This document shows, piece by piece, positions 6,223-8,096 of a stretch of DNA of 8,096 nt. Made by a program: the position numbers and the translations under genes. The notes beneath the pieces are model-generated. The model did no database searches and was not told the origin of the DNA. It saw only the letters and a list, made by a program, of their open reading frames with translations. Position 1 is the stretch's first letter. The number at the start of each line of letters is the position of its first letter. The DNA is from an uncultured Clostridium sp. (GTDB lineage: Bacteria; Bacillota; Clostridia; Clostridiales; Clostridiaceae): assembly GCA_946575275.1 (NCBI GenBank), contig CAMNZV010000064.1, forward strand, positions 1 to 8,096, in the 5' to 3' direction.

Positions 6223-6894
6223 CTATACATCTCCATATTTACAGGTATATACAAATTCAATTATATCCCCATTTGAAACTTTATATTCACTTATACCATA
6301 ATTAGGTTCATTGCCATTAACTTTATATTTCCATCCACTACTTTCACCACAAGATTTTTCTGAAATATTGTTAATTGAAACTATGTATTGTGAATTATAT
6401 AAAGAATTGTATATTGAAGTTATCTTTATTCTATTATTTCTTGTAATTCTATTTAAAATATCATAAACTGTTTCACCTTCAGTAAATTCAATTTTATCCT
6501 TAGATAAAATTATGCCATCACTTGGGACATAATCCCTTAAACCTTCTTTTAAATCTTTTAAATTACTGTTTATTGTATTGCAATTTATGCTAAGGCTAAC
6601 ATAGTTTTCTACTACATCCCCCCCCGAAGGTGTAGTAGATTTTATGTTATCTTCATTTTTATTATTTGTATTTACTTCTGGTTTTTTTTCTTCAAGGATT
6701 ACTTCTTCTTGTTTTATTATTGGATTTTCCTTTGTTTCTAAAGGCAAGTCTTCTTCTACTTCATTGTTTACATTGTAGTTATTACTTATTTCCTCAGGTT
6801 TTTCTATATTTAAATTAACAATAGAAAAACCCAATCCAATAATTAAACATAGCAAAAAGATAATTAGTTTATAATATCTTTTAAGCTTTAACAT
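6223..6894 (-). CDS. Membrane-anchored DUF4430 protein (transcobalamin-like beta domain)
   Basis: This protein has 223 residues. One hydrophobic segment (about 11-29) follows a basic start (KLKRYYK), acting as signal anchor or signal peptide; C16 lies in a poor lipobox (FLLC), so lipidation is doubtful. Residues 30-97 form an Asn/Glu/Lys-rich linker of low complexity. Residues 98-223 match the DUF4430 pattern: FTEGETVYDIL (137-147), SSGWKYKVNG (185-194), GISEYKVSNGD (200-210) and a final IIEFVYT. This fold is the C-terminal beta domain of animal intrinsic factor and transcobalamin, so extracellular ligand capture is inferred. The domain has three cysteines (C105, C182, C218). The ATG at 6894 is one base after the preceding gene's stop, with its AGGAAG ribosome site inside that gene. 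The linker is encoded by an A8 run and a G8 run; a slip in the G8 run would truncate the protein ahead of the domain. Confidence 0.82.
   Translation of the reverse strand: MLKLKRYYKLIIFLLCLIIGLGFSIVNLNIEKPEEISNNYNVNNEVEEDLPLETKENPIIKQEEVILEEKKPEVNTNNKNEDNIKSTTPSGGDVVENYVSLSINCNTINSNLKDLKEGLRDYVPSDGIILSKDKIEFTEGETVYDILNRITRNNRIKITSIYNSLYNSQYIVSINNISEKSCGESSGWKYKVNGNEPNYGISEYKVSNGDIIEFVYTCKYGDV
6608..6639. repeat. Inverted repeat enclosing a G8 homopolymer inside the DUF4430 gene
   Basis: Perfect 9-base arms TCTACTACA (6608-6616) and TGTAGTAGA (6631-6639) surround a 14-base loop that contains eight consecutive C on the plus strand (6618-6625), which are eight G in the coding sense. The G run encodes S90-G91-G92-D93 in the linker. 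In a genome this AT-rich an eight-base G run is striking. Both one-base slips were checked by hand: seven G gives ATG-TAG directly after the run, and nine G reaches TAG after seven more codons. Confidence 0.75.
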
Positions 6895-6895
6895 T

Positions 6896-8096
6896 TTATG
6901 CTTCCTTTTTTTTAACTAAATATATAGTACCAACTGATAATAATAAAAGAATTCCATATAAATTATAGTTTGAACTATCAAAGGTTTTAACTTCATTTCC
7001 TAGTTTATCCTCTTTTTTAGTTTGAAGTGCTTTATTTTGGTTTTCTAATTCAGTTATTTTATCCATAGCACCTAAAACCTCATCATACCCTACAATATAT
7101 TTCTTGTCTTCCTCTGATAAGGCTTCATATCTTTCAATTAATGCTAATACCTGCTTCTTATCATTAATTGTTATTTTAGATGGGTTTATATTATCCCAAA
7201 TATCATTATTAAGATTATTTATAGTTTTTTCTAAATTATCAATTTTTTTCTTAGCCTCTTTTAAGGTGTTATAATTTACAACTTTAGCCTTGTACACATC
7301 TGTTAATGAATTATATTTAACAATTAAACCTCTAATTAAATCTTTATTATCATAAGTTATATTATTAATTTGTGAAATTTGACTATTTATATCAGAAACA
7401 ATTTTTTCATAGTCTGTTTCTGAAATCACATCATTAATATTATATAATGAATTTTTTCCATTTAAAAATCTATCATATCCAACAAGTGAATAAAATACCT
7501 GTGGTGTTAGGAATGAATCTGAATTTGCATCTGCACCAAAACCACCATCTGCCTTTTGAAGTGAAAATAAATATGATATTATATCTCCATTTTCTTTAAC
7601 GAATCCATTTTTGCTATCTGTTGGGTCAAGCTTAAGCTCTGTTAATGCTAAGGCTATTTGTGCTGCTCCATAGGGATTATTTCCCCAAGAATTATCAAAG
7701 CCACCATCTGCTCTTTGCATACTACTTAAAAGCGTTAATGCCTCATTAATAACAGCTTTAACATTGTTATTAGTTTCATAATACTTAGCTAGGGCTTGTA
7801 ATGTCATACCAGTCATATCTTGATCAGCATTACTTGCACCATAGGTAAATCCACCATCAACTGTTTTAAGGCTTAGTATTTTGTTTATAAGTGATTCTCT
7901 AGTATTAACTGCATTTATAGGCTCTGTGTAATTTTTACTGTCTAATGCAATTAAAGCATAAACTAATGCATTTATACCCTGTGATTCTATGTTTTCCATG
8001 TTCCAAATATAATCAACTAAATTATATCCACCTACATTTGTTGGATCTTTACCAATTGCATTTAATACAATTACTAGTTTTTCAATATTAGAAACA
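6896..8096 (-). CDS. Surface protein with prenyltransferase-like repeat toroid and C-terminal membrane anchor (partial, 5' end outside window)
   Basis: The reverse frame is open from the stop at 6896 to the window edge (399 residues visible). The ATG at 7999 is therefore internal, since 32 in-frame residues before it (starting VSNIEKLVIVL) continue the fold. Visible residues 1 to about 225 carry squalene-oxidase/prenyltransferase-type repeats with three DGGF signatures, after LKTV, MQRA and QKA, and alternating helices such as GMTLQALAKYY and GAAQIALALTEL. This alpha/alpha toroid is also the alpha domain of intrinsic factor and transcobalamin; enzymatic activity is not expected. Residues 226 to about 355 hold two divergent copies of a helical surface module, with matching KYNSLTDVYKAKVVNY and RYEALSEEDKKYIVGY. 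The end is a hydrophobic segment followed by KKKEA, resembling a sortase signal but without LPXTG. It lies one base upstream of the DUF4430 gene, its likely partner. The protein should sit outside the cell. Confidence 0.85.
   Translation of the reverse strand, partial: VSNIEKLVIVLNAIGKDPTNVGGYNLVDYIWNMENIESQGINALVYALIALDSKNYTEPINAVNTRESLINKILSLKTVDGGFTYGASNADQDMTGMTLQALAKYYETNNNVKAVINEALTLLSSMQRADGGFDNSWGNNPYGAAQIALALTELKLDPTDSKNGFVKENGDIISYLFSLQKADGGFGADANSDSFLTPQVFYSLVGYDRFLNGKNSLYNINDVISETDYEKIVSDINSQISQINNITYDNKDLIRGLIVKYNSLTDVYKAKVVNYNTLKEAKKKIDNLEKTINNLNNDIWDNINPSKITINDKKQVLALIERYEALSEEDKKYIVGYDEVLGAMDKITELENQNKALQTKKEDKLGNEVKTFDSSNYNLYGILLLLSVGTIYLVKKKEA

Noticed and set aside
6223..6894. 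Lipoprotein signal (Cys16) in the DUF4430 protein
   Set aside because: The residues before the cysteine are FLL, not the usual L-[AS]-[GA], and the cysteine is buried in the hydrophobic segment, so a plain membrane anchor is more likely.
6896..7999. Toroid protein starting at the ATG at 7999
   Set aside because: The frame stays open upstream to the window edge and those residues match the repeat fold; there is no ribosome site before that ATG, so the gene is truncated by the window.

Overview
The window looks like chromosome of a very AT-rich, low-GC Gram-positive bacterium, most likely Clostridium or a close relative. The coding sequence is dense in A and T, strong AGGAG-type ribosome sites precede most genes, genes overlap tightly, and the surface proteins carry Firmicute-style C-terminal membrane anchors. 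The species cannot be read from the sequence alone. There is no gene-free stretch above 100 bases, and I see no RNA gene, insertion sequence or CRISPR array.

Left part (1-2397, minus strand): a three-gene p-aminobenzoate operon, pabA-pabB-pabC, with overlapping junctions. PabA (glutamine amidotransferase) supplies ammonia to PabB, which turns chorismate into aminodeoxychorismate. PabC, cut by the window edge, then releases p-aminobenzoate for folate. PabB has the lysine of the PIKGT motif that separates aminodeoxychorismate synthase from anthranilate synthase.

Middle (2398-3351): a plus-strand PHP-family phosphoesterase related to TrpH/RNase AM is divergent from pabA. The 96-base gap (2407-2502) between it and the upstream pabA ATG holds a symmetric 30-base dyad. 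The same two arms can be read as a -35/-10 promoter on both strands. A 10-bp hairpin at the 3' end of the PHP gene is a good terminator for the operon arriving from the right.

Right part (3352-8096, minus strand): a compact operon. In transcription order it holds a surface protein with a prenyltransferase/squalene-oxidase-like repeat toroid (5' end outside the window), a membrane-anchored DUF4430 protein, an EcfT transmembrane protein, a double EcfA ATPase in one chain, and ridA. The toroid and DUF4430 folds are the two halves of animal intrinsic factor/transcobalamin. Here they are separate neighbouring genes, each with its own membrane anchor, next to the motor of an ECF vitamin transporter. 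I infer a two-piece extracellular capture device for a cobalamin-like or other ligand, feeding an ECF importer whose substrate-binding S component is not in the window. The DUF4430 gene also has a run of eight G inside a hairpin, where a one-base slip in either direction would remove the ligand-binding domain. This cluster is the most interesting part of the window.
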